Source: an uncultured Bacteroidales bacterium
GTDB lineage: Bacteria; Bacteroidota; Bacteroidia; Bacteroidales; F082
Assembly (NCBI GenBank): GCA_900317055.1
Contig: ONFF01000009.1
Span: 124,001-188,000, forward strand
DNA length: 64,000 nucleotides
Reading direction: 5' to 3'
Below the pieces are notes generated by a model that had not been told where the DNA came from, ran no database searches, and saw nothing but the letters and a program-made list of their open reading frames with translations. The position numbers and the translations under genes are program-made. Of the stretch, positions 8,504-16,415 are shown piece after piece (the stretch's first letter is position 1; every line of letters begins with the position of its first letter).

Positions 8504-9373
8504 ATGAAGAAAGTATATAAAGTTGCTGGCTTTGATTTTGCCATTATCATGCCTGACGATGAAAGGGCGTGGGGGACGATGCAGAACTATGAGCCATTTG
8601 TTACAGAAGACACAGGCAACTATATTTTTACTGCAGAACTGGTTGATGCAATGCCGGATACGACGGGCAAGCAACTTGTTGTTGCCTCGAACATGCGTGC
8701 TGACATGCCGCGTGCAGAGATGTATGATTGGGACGGGAAGTGGTTGTTTGAGTTTGCTCCTACGATGGAAGCTCCGGTGCGTGTAATTATGCTGACTGAC
8801 AAAGAATTCACTTATATGAAGTTCCGTGTGTTAGGTGGTTGGAGATTTTCGTCAGATATTGTAATGAAGATGATGTTTGCCTGCGCAACCACACACAGAA
8901 ACACCCTGATGATGCATGCTTCTGTGACGATGCATAAAGGTAAGGGATACCTCTTTTTGGGAGTGAGTGGTACAGGAAAGAGTACACACAGTCAATTGTG
9001 GATTAATAATATTGAAGGTTGCGAGTTGCTTAACGATGACCATCCGGCATTGAAGGTCGAAGATAATGGCGAAGTGCGCGTCTATGGTACACCTTGGAGT
9101 GGCAAGACATCTTGTTATCGTAACATTGATGTCCCCGTGGGCGCTATCGTTGACCTTCATCAAGCCAAGAAGAATGAGATCAGAAGGCTTTCTTTGCCCG
9201 AAGCTTATGCTGTCATTTTTGTTTCTTTTGCGGGATTGAGATTCTTGAAAGAACAAGCTGACGGATATCATACGACCAATGCGAAGGTTGTTGGTTCGGT
9301 GCCTTGCTACCGACTCGACTGTTTGCCTGATGCCGATGCGGCTTGGCTCTGTCACAATACCGTGACGCAGTGA
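8504..9373 (+). CDS. HPr kinase-like P-loop protein
   Basis: A 289-residue protein with a Walker A loop GVSGTGKST at residues 153-161, followed by LLNDDHPAL and TPWSGKTS, the pattern of the HprK/P-type serine kinase fold. Related kinases occur beside peptide-modification genes (for example in some lasso-peptide clusters, where they phosphorylate the precursor) and as ScmC-type proteins. It is the first gene of a tight operon; its stop TGA overlaps the next ATG. The ATG at 8504 is chosen because it follows the -7 box directly, and the upstream continuation of the frame is antisense to lnt. Substrate unknown; a peptide or a carrier protein is likely. Confidence 0.75.
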   Translation: MKKVYKVAGFDFAIIMPDDERAWGTMQNYEPFVTEDTGNYIFTAELVDAMPDTTGKQLVVASNMRADMPRAEMYDWDGKWLFEFAPTMEAPVRVIMLTDKEFTYMKFRVLGGWRFSSDIVMKMMFACATTHRNTLMMHASVTMHKGKGYLFLGVSGTGKSTHSQLWINNIEGCELLNDDHPALKVEDNGEVRVYGTPWSGKTSCYRNIDVPVGAIVDLHQAKKNEIRRLSLPEAYAVIFVSFAGLRFLKEQADGYHTTNAKVVGSVPCYRLDCLPDADAAWLCHNTVTQ

Positions 9374-9816
9374 TGGCAAAAGTGATCCTGCCCAACGATT
9401 TGATGTTAGGTGAGGTGTCGCAACTGCTGCACGAAGGACGTGAAGTTGTTATGACACCCAAGGGTAATAGCATGCGTCCGTTCATTCGAGGTGAGGTCGA
9501 CAATGTAAGGCTTCAACAGCCAAAGGAGTTGAAAGTGGGGGATATTGTGTTGGCTCGTTTCGAAGGGCGTTATATCTTGCATCGGATTATCGGTATCAAA
9601 GGTGACCATGTTACAATGATGGGTGATGGTAACTTGCAGGGTGTCGAACAGGTATTGAAGTCTGATGTCTCTGGTATTGTGGTCGAGATTATCACTCCAG
9701 AAGGGGAAAAGCGGAAACCCTCAAGAGGACGAATCTGGCGCCTATTGCTTCCTTTTAGGAAGTATTTGTTGAAAATATACAGAAAATGGAATAGAATTAG
9801 AGGTAAACAAATATAA
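9373..9816 (+). CDS. S24/S26-family serine peptidase
   Basis: A 147-residue signal-peptidase/LexA-like fold. The nucleophile motif is GNSMRP (Ser33), followed by GDIVLAR and ILHRII (His70) and then TMMGDGN. The His in the second motif resembles SipW/ER-type signal peptidases, which use Ser-His rather than Ser-Lys. There is no obvious membrane helix at the N terminus, but a basic amphipathic C-terminal tail (FRKYLLKIYRKWNRIRG) could bind membrane. It overlaps the kinase gene by one base. In this operon it is a candidate for removing the leader of a modified peptide; that role is inference. Confidence 0.78.
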   Translation: MAKVILPNDLMLGEVSQLLHEGREVVMTPKGNSMRPFIRGEVDNVRLQQPKELKVGDIVLARFEGRYILHRIIGIKGDHVTMMGDGNLQGVEQVLKSDVSGIVVEIITPEGEKRKPSRGRIWRLLLPFRKYLLKIYRKWNRIRGKQI

Positions 9817-9825
9817 ATACAGAAT

Positions 9826-10095
9826 ATGAAAACAAGAAAAGGTTACACCTTAAGGTCTTTGGGCAAAGAGTTCATTCTCGTTGCCGATGGTTTTGAAGCG
9901 GTCGACTTTAGCCGCATGATTTCGTTGAACGAAACTGCTGCGTTCCTATGGAAGGAAGTGGAAGACAAGGATTTTGATGCCGATATGTTGACCACACTTT
10001 TGACTGACAATTATGACATCGACCGCGAAACGGCCCAAAACGATGTGACTGCAATGTTGAAGTCGTGGGCTGAAGCGGGTATCATAGAGGATTGA
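9826..10095 (+). CDS. PqqD-family peptide-binding protein
   Basis: An 89-residue PqqD-like RRE (RiPP recognition element) protein. Typical features are LRSLGKEFILVADG near the N terminus, the conserved LNETAAFLWKEVE helix, and a C-terminal helix in which the acidic DITRETA-type motif reads DIDRETAQNDV. PqqD-type domains bind precursor-peptide leaders and present them to modifying enzymes. It starts 9 bases after the peptidase gene and is followed closely by the nucleotidyltransferase. No radical SAM or cyclase gene is nearby, so its client enzyme would be the kinase or the nucleotidyltransferase. Confidence 0.85.
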   Translation: MKTRKGYTLRSLGKEFILVADGFEAVDFSRMISLNETAAFLWKEVEDKDFDADMLTTLLTDNYDIDRETAQNDVTAMLKSWAEAGIIED

Positions 10096-10119
10096 ATATT
10101 AATTAATAAGGTGTAGGTC

Positions 10120-11226
10120 GTGTCGACTGTTGAACAACAATATTTTGAATTGCTTCGTGCTGCTTTATGGGGCACGAAGGTTTCCATCGATGGTGAAATC
10201 GATTGGGAAGGCGTTCTGCAGATTGCCAAGTTCCAAAGCAATGTTGTATTGCTGGCTGATTTGGCTTCGCGAATGCCTGATGCAAACAAGCCATCGGCCG
10301 ACATGCTGGGAAAGATGCAGTCACTCATGCGCAACAATTTGTTCCGCCAGATGCGTTTAGGACAGATTTTGGCGCCAGCTTTGAAGCTGTTGCGTGAGCA
10401 CGACATTGAACCGGTGGTACTGAAAGGTTTTGGCCTTGCAGCACTCTATCCCAATCCTACCCTGCGTCAAATCGGCGATATAGACCTTTTTGTCGGAATC
10501 GCCAATTTCCATGAGGCCTGTACCTTGCTGCGCACATTGCCTGGTAGCTACAACTGGGGCGATGAAGTTGATGTGGGCAGACATTATAATATTGAGTTTG
10601 GTCAATATTCATTAGAAGTACATCGCGTGAGCGCTGATATTGAGAATGCCAAGTTGTATCCTCATTATGCCGCTATGGAACAGGAGGGTTTGATGGACCA
10701 TCCTCAGCGCATTGAGTTTGAAGGCCTGGAGATATCCATCCCTTCAAAGGAGTTTGTGGTGTTTTTCACTTTTTACCATGCTTGGCATCATTATCTGGAA
10801 ACAGGCGTGGGTTGGCGGCAACTCAGCGACGTTACTATGGCTCTGCATTCCTATCATGGGCAACTTGATTTGGAAAAGCTGAGAAAATGGATTAACACCA
10901 TGCGTGTCATGAAGCCGTGGCAGACTTTTGGCTATCTTTTGGTGGAGTGTCTCGGCTTGCCAGAGGCGGAGATGCCCTTCTATGATGCTTCATGCCGAAA
11001 GAAGGCAAAGAAACTCTATGGCCAAATCATGAAAGAAGGTAATTTCAAGCGTGCCAATAACTTCAAACGCAATAAGCCCAAACGCCTATTTTGGCACAAA
11101 GCCCACGCTTTTATTGGTATTTTCGTGGATTTTTTCCATCATGTGAGTGTGTTTCCCGCGCAGGCTTTTCATGAGATGAGCAATGCAATTTGGATCAGTT
11201 TTGGAAAAATTTTCAAAAAAAAGTAA
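10120..11226 (+). CDS. Nucleotidyltransferase-family protein
   Basis: A 368-residue protein of the uncharacterised nucleotidyltransferase family found beside PqqD genes. VLKGFGLAALYP precedes the metal-binding motif RQIGDIDLFV, with D120 and D122 as the likely catalytic pair. The rest is helical with a basic C terminus. It starts at a GTG 24 bases after the PqqD gene; no in-frame ATG serves better. Related enzymes occur in some lasso-peptide clusters with an HprK-like kinase, which supports joint peptide tailoring. The nucleotide and acceptor are unknown. Confidence 0.78.
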   Translation: MSTVEQQYFELLRAALWGTKVSIDGEIDWEGVLQIAKFQSNVVLLADLASRMPDANKPSADMLGKMQSLMRNNLFRQMRLGQILAPALKLLREHDIEPVVLKGFGLAALYPNPTLRQIGDIDLFVGIANFHEACTLLRTLPGSYNWGDEVDVGRHYNIEFGQYSLEVHRVSADIENAKLYPHYAAMEQEGLMDHPQRIEFEGLEISIPSKEFVVFFTFYHAWHHYLETGVGWRQLSDVTMALHSYHGQLDLEKLRKWINTMRVMKPWQTFGYLLVECLGLPEAEMPFYDASCRKKAKKLYGQIMKEGNFKRANNFKRNKPKRLFWHKAHAFIGIFVDFFHHVSVFPAQAFHEMSNAIWISFGKIFKKK

Positions 11227-11230
11227 ATTT

Positions 11231-11264
11231 TTTGTATAGGGTATGAATTAATTATTTATTTTTG
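11231..11264 (+). promoter_or_regulatory. Promoter of the 45-aa peptide gene
   Basis: TTTG at 11231-11234 and TATTTTTG at 11257-11264 (22 bases apart), directly after the nucleotidyltransferase stop. The peptide and lipoprotein therefore have their own promoter with a ~65-base leader. Confidence 0.6.
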
Positions 11265-11336
11265 CAGCGTCAAACAGTGTGAAAAGGAATACGAATAACT
11301 AATCACAAAAGTCTAACAATTAAAAAAGTAAACAAA

Positions 11337-11474
11337 ATGAAAAAAATGAACAAAATGTACGAAGCTCCCAAAGCAGAAGTGGTTGAGCTCAATGTCATGA
11401 ATGCTGTTATGCAAGATCCGCTGGTCGCTGATGAAAGCGCCGGTGTCATTGAAGGCAAATTCAATGTCCTCTAA
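11337..11474 (+). CDS. 45-residue peptide, candidate modified precursor
   Basis: A short open frame from ATG 11337 to TAA 11474 encoding 45 residues. It begins MKKMNKMYEAPKAEVVEL, matching the YxxPxxxVVEL pattern common in small Bacteroidota peptides, and ends GVIEGKFNVL. The second half is acidic (ADESAGVIEG) and has one Ser but no Cys or Thr, so lanthionine-type chemistry is excluded. It has its own consensus promoter and sits directly downstream of the kinase-peptidase-PqqD-nucleotidyltransferase operon, making it the obvious candidate substrate. A second in-frame ATG is at 11346. Function is inferred from position only. Confidence 0.65.
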   Translation: MKKMNKMYEAPKAEVVELNVMNAVMQDPLVADESAGVIEGKFNVL

Positions 11475-11521
11475 TTGATTTAATTTCGAAAAAAATCATT
11501 AATTAAATTATTAGTAAAAAA

Positions 11522-12532
11522 ATGAAAAAAATTCTCAGAGGCGTTTGCATGTTGGCAGTAGTGGCTTTGGCCTTCACCTCATGCAAGAAAAACGACACGC
11601 AAAAAGAGGGTATCCGTTTCTCTGGAACAACCGAAAACTTTGTAGTTAATACTGCAGATGAAGAGAGAGCTTATATCGGATCGAATGGTAATAACAATAC
11701 CTTCTTTGAAGCGAATGACCAGATTATGGTGTACAACCTTAATTCGGACGATGCTACCCACACCAACTATGGTATTTATTGGACCGATAAGGCTGGTCAC
11801 CAAGTAGACTGGTTCTATTCAAGTGGTACTGTTATCAACCACAATCCCGTTGAAACTGCACTCTTCGCTTTCTATCCCGCAGAAATCGTGAACAACGCAA
11901 GACTTTGGGAAGGTGAAAACGAAGCCATGTTCGAAATCGTTGACCATCAAGAGTACCGTAAGTATGGTAATCAAGTGGTTCTGCCCAAGACAACTTTGTG
12001 TATGGCTGCTGCCGATACCGTTGCCGCTGGTGTCGATGAAAAGGAATTCCAATTCAGAAACATCATGGGTGGCTTGTGGCTGAGACTGACCGACACCCAA
12101 AGCAGAACGATCACGAGCATCGTTTATGAAGACAACACCTTCAATGTGACGGGCCGTGTGCACGTGAAGATTGACAAAGTTAATCCGGATGTGCTGCTCA
12201 CCCTGTTGAACAACTATGGTCAACCTGGTAATGCTGAAGCTATTGCTGCCTATATCAGCGAAAGCGGTTACTTTGTTGATGATGCTCACGCTGCCTTGAA
12301 AGGTAAGGTCATTACTTTGAATTGCGGCGATGGTGTCCAACTCAATCCTAACACTCCTCAACACTTCATGATTACCTTGCGTCCTGTTGCAGCTTATGAT
12401 GGCTTTAAGCTTACGTTCAACTTCACTGAAGGTGAACCTGTTGTTTATGACTACAATGGTCTTGAACCTATGACCCGTATGATTAGACCTAATCAATTCT
12501 TGAGATTGACTCGTAATGTTGCTGAGCTCTAA
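11522..12532 (+). CDS. Fimbrillin-like lipoprotein
   Basis: A 336-residue lipoprotein with signal and lipobox MKKILRGVCMLAVVALAFTSC. The layout FFEANDQIMVYN, then AFYPAEI, then FQFRNIMGGLWLRLTD follows the fimbrillin/Mfa-like families, in which a two-domain beta fold is lipidated and exported. Assignment is by pattern only. It starts 47 bases after the 45-aa peptide and is probably on the same transcript. It may be a surface structure unrelated to peptide maturation, or the partner on which the peptide acts. A terminator follows. Confidence 0.55.
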   Translation: MKKILRGVCMLAVVALAFTSCKKNDTQKEGIRFSGTTENFVVNTADEERAYIGSNGNNNTFFEANDQIMVYNLNSDDATHTNYGIYWTDKAGHQVDWFYSSGTVINHNPVETALFAFYPAEIVNNARLWEGENEAMFEIVDHQEYRKYGNQVVLPKTTLCMAAADTVAAGVDEKEFQFRNIMGGLWLRLTDTQSRTITSIVYEDNTFNVTGRVHVKIDKVNPDVLLTLLNNYGQPGNAEAIAAYISESGYFVDDAHAALKGKVITLNCGDGVQLNPNTPQHFMITLRPVAAYDGFKLTFNFTEGEPVVYDYNGLEPMTRMIRPNQFLRLTRNVAEL

Positions 12533-12554
12533 TCTGTAAGGTAAACATTAATGA

Positions 12555-12587
12555 AAAAGCACCTCCTTTGGGAGGTGCTTTTTTTTA
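12555..12587 (+). terminator. Terminator of the peptide/lipoprotein unit
   Basis: AAAGCACCTCC / GGAGGTGCTTT stem followed by eight T. Confidence 0.9.
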
Positions 12588-12640
12588 TTGCCTGATGTCG
12601 GGACGGGACGAATCACATCTTCCATTGTGTTTAGGTAGGT

Positions 12641-12671
12641 AAAAAAAAGAGACGCGATTTATCGCGTCTCT
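12641..12671 (-). terminator. Terminator downstream of tRNA-Phe
   Basis: Stem AGAGACGCGAT / ATCGCGTCTCT at 12648-12671, with the T-tract on the minus strand (plus-strand A run 12641-12648). The stem belongs to the GTAGAGACG palindrome family that also appears at 49156-49183. Confidence 0.8.
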
Positions 12672-12679
12672 TAAGGAGG

Positions 12680-12752
<73 letters not shown>

Positions 12753-12790
12753 TCCGTTTTAACTAGGTTGAACCTCTCGGTTTGTGGCTG

Positions 12791-12820
12791 CAAAAATACG
12801 ACATTTTTCTCAATTGGCAA
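12791..12820 (-). promoter_or_regulatory. Promoter of tRNA-Phe
   Basis: On the minus strand, TTG (12818-12820), exactly 19 bases, then TATTTTTG (12791-12798). The tRNA starts ~39 bases downstream. Confidence 0.75.
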
Positions 12821-13017
12821 GAAAAAAACTTCAAAAACTGAGAAATTTTTGTTTTTTGAAATATTTTATATTGGTTTTCAATGAAATAGCAAATAACACT
12901 TACAATTAAAACAATAAAAACTTGCTCAACGAGTTAAAAAATCGGATATTTGCACGCTCTAATCCCACTTTGTTTTCCCTTTGCGGAGTGAATGTGGGAG
13001 AGCGTGCCTAAGATGTT

Positions 13018-14325
13018 ATGGTTATGAGAACACCTTTTATTAAAAGCATCATGCTCGTTTGCCTGTTGGCGTGGTTTGGCCTTGGCGCTAATGCCCAAGC
13101 TGATGTGGATTCTCCATATTCTTTGTTCGGCATCGGACAGGTGAACGGACGCTCCATGAATGTGAGGCTGAAAGGCATGGGCGGCGTGGCCAACGCCATG
13201 TTTGGAGGCGGCATCATTAATGCCGAAAATCCCGCTTCCTACGCTAAGATTGACTCCTTGGCATTCCTCTTCGACGCTGGATTCTATTTCAAGTCGTCGA
13301 CCTTCAGTACGGCCACCCTTTCGGAAAAGGCGAGCAATGCCTCTTTCGATTATGTTTCGATGGCCTTTGGTGTGACGCCTTGGTGGAAGATGGCATTGGG
13401 CGTGCAACCTTTCAGCACTTCGGGTTATAATATGCTCGTTGACGATATTGAGCCTGGCATTGGCAAGACCACCACGCGCTTCAAAGGTAGCGGTGGCCTC
13501 AACCAAGCCTTTTGGGGCAATGCCTTTAAGATTGGCAAACACTTCGCTGTGGGTGCCAATGGCTATTATGTGTTCGGCAACAGTAAAGCCGAAACCTCGC
13601 TCTTTTTCCCCGACACGGTCTATTTTATTGGTTCGCGGCGCAGCGTCGATGTGATGGTTCGCTCCTTCATGTTTGATTATGGCATGCTGTTCAACACGAA
13701 TGTGGGTAATGACTTGGAACTGAGTTTGGGTTTGACTTATACCCAAAAGATTAATCTCAATGGTGACCAAACTTTGTTCATCCGCTCGTTTGAGGAAGAT
13801 GTCGATACCGAGGTGGAGTATCTGATTGACACTATTACATGTGTTACCAACAAAACGAAGATTACTATGCCGCAAGGCATCGGTTTTGGAGTAGCATTGC
13901 AGAAGGGCAGTGAATGGGCAGTTGGAGCCGACTTCAATTGGACACAATGGTCGAAGTTTGCCCGACAAGGGAAGACGGAAGGACTGCAGGATTCATGGAG
14001 GGTGTCGGCAGGCGCTGAATTCACGCCCAAACATACCTCTATTTCTGGATATTTTTCGCGCGTCACCTATCGTTTTGGAGGCTTCTATGAGCAAGGTTTC
14101 ATCAACCTGCTGGGCAATGACGGACTAAATCATTCTATTAATAAGGTGGGTGTTACGGCAGGCATGTCGCTTCCGTTGCCTAAAACCATGTCGAAGGTCA
14201 ACTTGGCTCTTGAAGCCGGTCAATACGGCACTCGCGAAGGCGGTCTGATACAGGAACGCTATGCCAAGGTGAGTGTAGGCGTTTCGGTGTTCGAGCATTG
14301 GTTCATGAAGCGCAAGTACAAATAA
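13018..14325 (+). CDS. OmpP1/FadL-like outer-membrane protein
   Basis: A 435-residue exported protein; the signal peptide ends GLGANAQA. SPYSLFGIGQVNGRSM and GMGGVANAMFGGGIINAENPASYAKID are the N-terminal features of the FadL-type transporters found in Bacteroidota. Alternating hydrophobic strands follow to the C terminus, so a 14-stranded barrel is expected. ATG 13018 is used; a second Met two codons later is equally possible. A weak -7 box (GATATTTG, 12945-12952) with TTG at 12922 precedes it. It heads the envelope cluster with the TPR protein, LptC, CNNM transporter and PpiD. Confidence 0.75.
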   Translation: MVMRTPFIKSIMLVCLLAWFGLGANAQADVDSPYSLFGIGQVNGRSMNVRLKGMGGVANAMFGGGIINAENPASYAKIDSLAFLFDAGFYFKSSTFSTATLSEKASNASFDYVSMAFGVTPWWKMALGVQPFSTSGYNMLVDDIEPGIGKTTTRFKGSGGLNQAFWGNAFKIGKHFAVGANGYYVFGNSKAETSLFFPDTVYFIGSRRSVDVMVRSFMFDYGMLFNTNVGNDLELSLGLTYTQKINLNGDQTLFIRSFEEDVDTEVEYLIDTITCVTNKTKITMPQGIGFGVALQKGSEWAVGADFNWTQWSKFARQGKTEGLQDSWRVSAGAEFTPKHTSISGYFSRVTYRFGGFYEQGFINLLGNDGLNHSINKVGVTAGMSLPLPKTMSKVNLALEAGQYGTREGGLIQERYAKVSVGVSVFEHWFMKRKYK

Positions 14326-14399
14326 GGAAAGACTGCGGAAAAATTTTGGAATGATATTTGAATAAGAGCAAACAAGTCTAACACTAAAAATAAGAAGAG

Positions 14400-15851
14400 A
14401 TGAAAACGAAAAGATTAATGATGATTGCCGTTATCTTTGGAATGGCAATGAGCGTATCCGCCCAAGAGGTGTCAGAGTCGAAGTATGGAACCGACAGCGT
14501 GGCCTGCGTGACCAACCTGTCCATCTATGGTGAGGCTTACAAGCAATGGGAAGCGGCCAAGTTTGCGCCGGAAGCCATTAGCACCGAAATGGTCAACGCC
14601 TGGAGAGAGGTCTTCCTCAACTGCCCCCGTTCCAGCCAACTTATCTACACGAGAGGTGAGAAGATTATGGACTATTTCATCCGCACCAACCCCGCCCAGA
14701 AAGATGCCTACATTGATACGATTTGCATGATGATGGACAACAGAGCCCAGTATTTCCCGGTCGACCCGAAGACTGGCAAATCGCAGGTGGCTGGCATTAT
14801 GGGCCGTAAAGGTTTGCTCATCTACACCTACAACAAGAACCGCTATGAAGAGGCTTACAATGTGCTGAAATCCGCCGTTGACCTTGATGCCTCACAGTTG
14901 CAGGGCGCTTACATCGATGCTTACTTCAAGGCTACCATCGACATGGTGAACAACGACAAGGCTGAGAAGATGACCATCATCAATGTCTATCAGGAGCTCT
15001 CCGAAGTGCTTGATAACAACATCGGTGCTTTGGCTACGACAGAGACGGAACTTGAGACTGCCAAGGAAGAGGCTTTGGCAAGTGGCGATTCCGAAGCTGT
15101 AGCCGGCTTCGAAAAGCAGATGGAGAAGAATGAAAAGAACATCAACATCAACAAGGGTGTGAAGAACAACCTCGACAACCTGTTCTCTCCCTTTGCTTCC
15201 TGCGACGACCTGATCAAGGTGTTCAGCGCCAAGATGAAAGAAACGCCTGACGATGTGACACTGCTCAAGCGCATCACCACCATCCTTGATAAGAAGGATT
15301 GCACCGACTCGAAGCTCTTCCTTGATGCCGCTGTCAAACTGAATGAGCTGGAGCCCAGCCCCGAGGCTTCCTACAGCTTGGGTATCAAGTTCTTCAAGGA
15401 CAAGAAGTATAGTGAAGCAGCCACCTTCTTCGAGCAAGCCACGAAGACCGACAACAACGACCGTAAGTATCGTGCCTACCGCAACTTGGCCATGTGCTAC
15501 CAGAACATGGGTAGCTTCAGCAGAGCCCGCGATATCGCAAGAAGAGCTGCACAGGTTGACCCGACTGCTGGCGAGCCTTACCTCATCATCGCCCAACTCT
15601 ATGCCTCAAGTGCCTCACAGTTCAACGATGAAATTGAAAAGGGTGCCGTGTATTGGGCTGCCGTCGACAAGTGCCAGAAGGCCAAGTCCATCGACTCCTC
15701 AATCGCTGACAGAGCTAACCGCATGATTAGTTCCTACACCGCTGGCTTCCCGAAGGCAGAAACCATTTTCTTCAATGACTATAGTGAAGGCCAGTCCTTC
15801 AACATTGGCGGCTGGATTGGTGAAACTACCACCATCAGAGCTAGAAAGTAA
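14400..15851 (+). CDS. Periplasmic TPR protein
   Basis: A 483-residue protein with a signal peptide ending SVSAQ. TPR-like helical pairs are spread through it (YEEAYNVLKSAVDLDASQ, YSEAATFFEQATKTDNNDR, FSRARDIARRAAQVDP), with a charged coiled-coil section at about residues 215-255. It lies 75 bases after the outer-membrane protein, and its stop TAA is immediately followed by the lptC start, so translation is coupled. The conserved neighbourhood suggests a role in outer-membrane assembly; the exact function is unknown. Confidence 0.75.
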   Translation: MKTKRLMMIAVIFGMAMSVSAQEVSESKYGTDSVACVTNLSIYGEAYKQWEAAKFAPEAISTEMVNAWREVFLNCPRSSQLIYTRGEKIMDYFIRTNPAQKDAYIDTICMMMDNRAQYFPVDPKTGKSQVAGIMGRKGLLIYTYNKNRYEEAYNVLKSAVDLDASQLQGAYIDAYFKATIDMVNNDKAEKMTIINVYQELSEVLDNNIGALATTETELETAKEEALASGDSEAVAGFEKQMEKNEKNININKGVKNNLDNLFSPFASCDDLIKVFSAKMKETPDDVTLLKRITTILDKKDCTDSKLFLDAAVKLNELEPSPEASYSLGIKFFKDKKYSEAATFFEQATKTDNNDRKYRAYRNLAMCYQNMGSFSRARDIARRAAQVDPTAGEPYLIIAQLYASSASQFNDEIEKGAVYWAAVDKCQKAKSIDSSIADRANRMISSYTAGFPKAETIFFNDYSEGQSFNIGGWIGETTTIRARK

Positions 15852-16412
15852 TTGAAACGCATCCTGAAAATAGGAATCATACTCAACATCACAGCCTTCG
15901 TGGCTGTGATGTTGTTTTCGTGTTCGAACCCCGATGCCATCGTGCAAGCCATGGGATCGGACGACACGCTGTCGGGTATCATCGCCGATAGCGTTGTTTT
16001 CTATCGTAGCGACTCGGGCATAGTCAACCTTGAATTGCACACACCACGCATGGTGCGCATGGAAACAGAGGACGACATAATGGAATTTCCCCTTGGTTTC
16101 GATGTGTATATGTACGACAAGGGTGAAAAGACCACGGAGCTCCATGCCGATTATGGAAAAAACTACGGCAAGATGGGATTAATTGAGGCTCAAGGCAATG
16201 TAATTGTGCAGAACTATGGTAGCAACGAGACCATGTATTCCGACAAGTTATTCTGGTATCAAGATACGAAGATGATCCACACCCGCTCACATGTCAAGAT
16301 TGTCACGCCTGACAAGCAAATTGAGGCTGACAGCCTCGTGGCGCGTGAGGACTTTTCGGAATACACCATGTATTCAGGCAGTGCTTTGCTCGATGTGGAT
16401 GAGGAGGATTGA
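15852..16412 (+). CDS. lptC: LPS export periplasmic protein LptC
   Basis: A 186-residue lipoprotein-type LptC, the bitopic component of the LptB2FGC extractor that passes lipopolysaccharide to LptA. The N terminus (MKRILKIGIIL...FSC) is a lipoprotein signal, and the following ~150 residues form the LptC/OstA beta-jellyroll (FYRSDSGIVNLEL, then LIEAQGNVIVQN and SDKLFWYQDTKMI). The start is TTG at 15852, directly after the previous TAA; no ATG or GTG nearby keeps the signal peptide intact. The next gene starts 4 bases after its stop. Confidence 0.85.
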   Translation: MKRILKIGIILNITAFVAVMLFSCSNPDAIVQAMGSDDTLSGIIADSVVFYRSDSGIVNLELHTPRMVRMETEDDIMEFPLGFDVYMYDKGEKTTELHADYGKNYGKMGLIEAQGNVIVQNYGSNETMYSDKLFWYQDTKMIHTRSHVKIVTPDKQIEADSLVAREDFSEYTMYSGSALLDVDEED

Positions 16413-16415
16413 GTT

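Noticed and set aside
8504-11226. Lasso-peptide cluster
   Set aside because: The asparagine-synthetase-like cyclase and the transglutaminase-like leader peptidase required for lasso peptides are both absent.
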